A DNA stretch of 64,000 nucleotides from Chryseobacterium ginsenosidimutans. GTDB taxonomy: Bacteria; Bacteroidota; Bacteroidia; Flavobacteriales; Weeksellaceae. Below the pieces are notes generated by a model. It was not told the DNA's origin, did not search any database, and saw nothing but the letters and a program-made list of their open reading frames with translations. The position numbers and the translations under genes were made by a program. The stretch lies in NCBI RefSeq assembly GCF_030823405.1, contig NZ_JAUSXC010000001.1:868001-932000 (forward strand), given 5' to 3'. Positions 63,185-64,000 of the stretch are shown one piece after another. Within the stretch, counting starts at the first letter, position 1; each line of letters starts with the position of its first letter.

Positions 63185-63926
63185 CTCTTAATTCTTTTCC
63201 GGTTAATGAAATGAAAACATCCTCCAAGTTTTCCGCATTGGCAACTTTTTCCACCAATTCTTCGGGAGTTCCGACAGCGTGGATCTTTCCGTGGTCTATA
63301 ATAGCGATTTTTGTACAGAATTCCTCAGCTTCTGAAAGGTGATGAGAGGTGTAAATAATGCAGGTTCCTTTTTTATTTAAATCTAAAAGATAATCAATGA
63401 TTGCTTTTTTAGACTGCACATCAACACCGACAGTAGGTTCGTCCAGAAACAAAACTTTAGGATTATGAAGCGTTCCTGCAATAAGATTGCAACGGCGCTT
63501 CATACCACCTGAGAATTGTTCTACTTTTTTATCGGCAAATTTTGATAAACCCATTAATTCTAAAGATTCATCAATTGCTTTTCTCAATTTTTTGTGGCTT
63601 AATCCGTAGAGGCTTCCGAAAAACATTAAGTTTTCTTTTGCTGTTAAAGTCGGATAAAGCGCATATTCCTGCGGAACAATTCCGATGATCTGTCTCAGTT
63701 TGAAACCATCTTTCTGAGGAGAAAGCCCATTGATTTTAAATGTTCCTGAAGTTGGTTTTATCAATCCCGAAAGCATCGAAATCAAAGTTGTTTTCCCTGC
63801 TCCGTTGGGACCGAGTATTCCGTAGATTTCGTTTTTCTCGATATTCAATGAGATGTCATTCACAGAAAATTCTTCTGCGTGTTTGTATTTTTTGTACAGG
63901 TTTTTTATTTCGATGATATTCTCCAC
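63171..63926 (-). CDS. ABC transporter ATP-binding protein
   Basis: This 251-residue ATPase has Walker A GPNGAGKTTL, signature QFSGGMKRRCNL, Walker B VLFLDEPTVGVD and the switch His in YTSHHLSE. The start is GTG at 63926, one base after the stop of the preceding gene. It powers the ABC-2 permease encoded downstream. Confidence 0.93.
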   Translation of the reverse strand: MENIIEIKNLYKKYKHAEEFSVNDISLNIEKNEIYGILGPNGAGKTTLISMLSGLIKPTSGTFKINGLSPQKDGFKLRQIIGIVPQEYALYPTLTAKENLMFFGSLYGLSHKKLRKAIDESLELMGLSKFADKKVEQFSGGMKRRCNLIAGTLHNPKVLFLDEPTVGVDVQSKKAIIDYLLDLNKKGTCIIYTSHHLSEAEEFCTKIAIIDHGKIHAVGTPEELVEKVANAENLEDVFISLTGKELRDVVV

Positions 63927-63927
63927 G

Positions 63928-64000
63928 TTAAATCGCTTTTCTCAGTTTTTTGTAAAAAGCTTCTTCCAAATCAGCAATATGTAGCATTGATTTTGAAAGT
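63928..64000 (-). CDS. C-terminal end of a further pigment-block gene (truncated by window)
   Basis: The last 24 or so residues, read on the minus strand, are LSKSMLHIADLEEAFYKKL followed by RKAI and a stop at 63928-63930. The frame stays open to the window edge. One base separates it from the ABC ATPase start, so it belongs to the same operon. The fragment is too short for a family call. Confidence 0.6.
   Translation of the reverse strand, partial: LSKSMLHIADLEEAFYKKLRKAI

Noticed and set aside
1..64000. CRISPR arrays, rRNA or tRNA genes, insertion sequences, prophage
   Set aside because: No regularly spaced direct repeats, no rRNA or tRNA-like sequence and no transposase or phage protein were found on either strand.

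Overview
The window is chromosomal DNA from a low-GC member of the Bacteroidota, most likely a Chryseobacterium-like flavobacterium (Weeksellaceae). This rests on recurrent TAnnTTTG -7 promoter boxes, the family content (type IX secretion sorting domain, WG repeats, CCDC81-type HU domains, mitochondrial-type plus AcnB-type aconitases) and a flexirubin/aryl-polyene pigment locus. The species assignment is inference; no rRNA or tRNA gene is present to anchor it.

Region 1 (1-14.4 kb) is mainly housekeeping: a LytS/LytTR two-component pair, two aconitase genes on the minus strand, a WG-repeat protein, a TonB-dependent receptor behind a thiamine pyrophosphate riboswitch, a CCDC81/HU protein, a thioesterase and a 2-hydroxyacid dehydrogenase. 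Two gene relics lie here: a decayed copy of the aconitase 5' end just upstream of acnB, and a frameshifted DUF1648 gene.

Region 2 (14.5-38.4 kb) begins with a tandem lipoprotein duplication, one copy frameshifted. It continues with envelope lipoproteins, a dCMP deaminase-xerD-NUDIX operon, an enoyl-CoA hydratase and a divergent katA/oxyR pair. metK follows behind a SAM-II-like riboswitch, then an ECF sigma factor with an undersized downstream gene, a YjjG-type nucleotidase, trpS, and an ileS-dksA-like-lspA-sanA gene string. It ends with a PaaK-like adenylating enzyme and two tandem secreted paralogues, the first with a probable C-terminal frameshift.

Region 3 (38.5 kb to the right edge) is a flexirubin-type aryl-polyene locus in two blocks. 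The rightward block encodes a tyrosine ammonia-lyase, ketoreductase, ketosynthase, ACP, LpxL-like acyltransferase, CrtI-like oxidoreductase and a C45/AAT-like lipoprotein. A halogenase-like flavoprotein diverges from it. The leftward block runs in from beyond 64,000 and encodes an ABC exporter, thioesterase, ketosynthase, a short ketosynthase-like protein, ACP, a ketosynthase plus Cys-less partner pair, polysaccharide deacetylase, LolA- and LolB-like proteins, a hot-dog dehydratase, an unknown secreted protein and a GT2-DUF2062 glycosyltransferase. A cassette of DUF1648, alpha/beta-hydrolase, di-heme cytochrome and T9SS FG-GAP genes separates the blocks.

The pathway inferred from gene content is as follows. 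Tyrosine is deaminated to p-coumarate, which is activated (possibly by the PaaK-like enzyme) and loaded on an ACP. It is extended by KS/KR/DH cycles, possibly halogenated and esterified, and delivered to the outer membrane by the ABC and Lol-like proteins. The dialkylresorcinol half of flexirubin (darA/darB) is not in this window.
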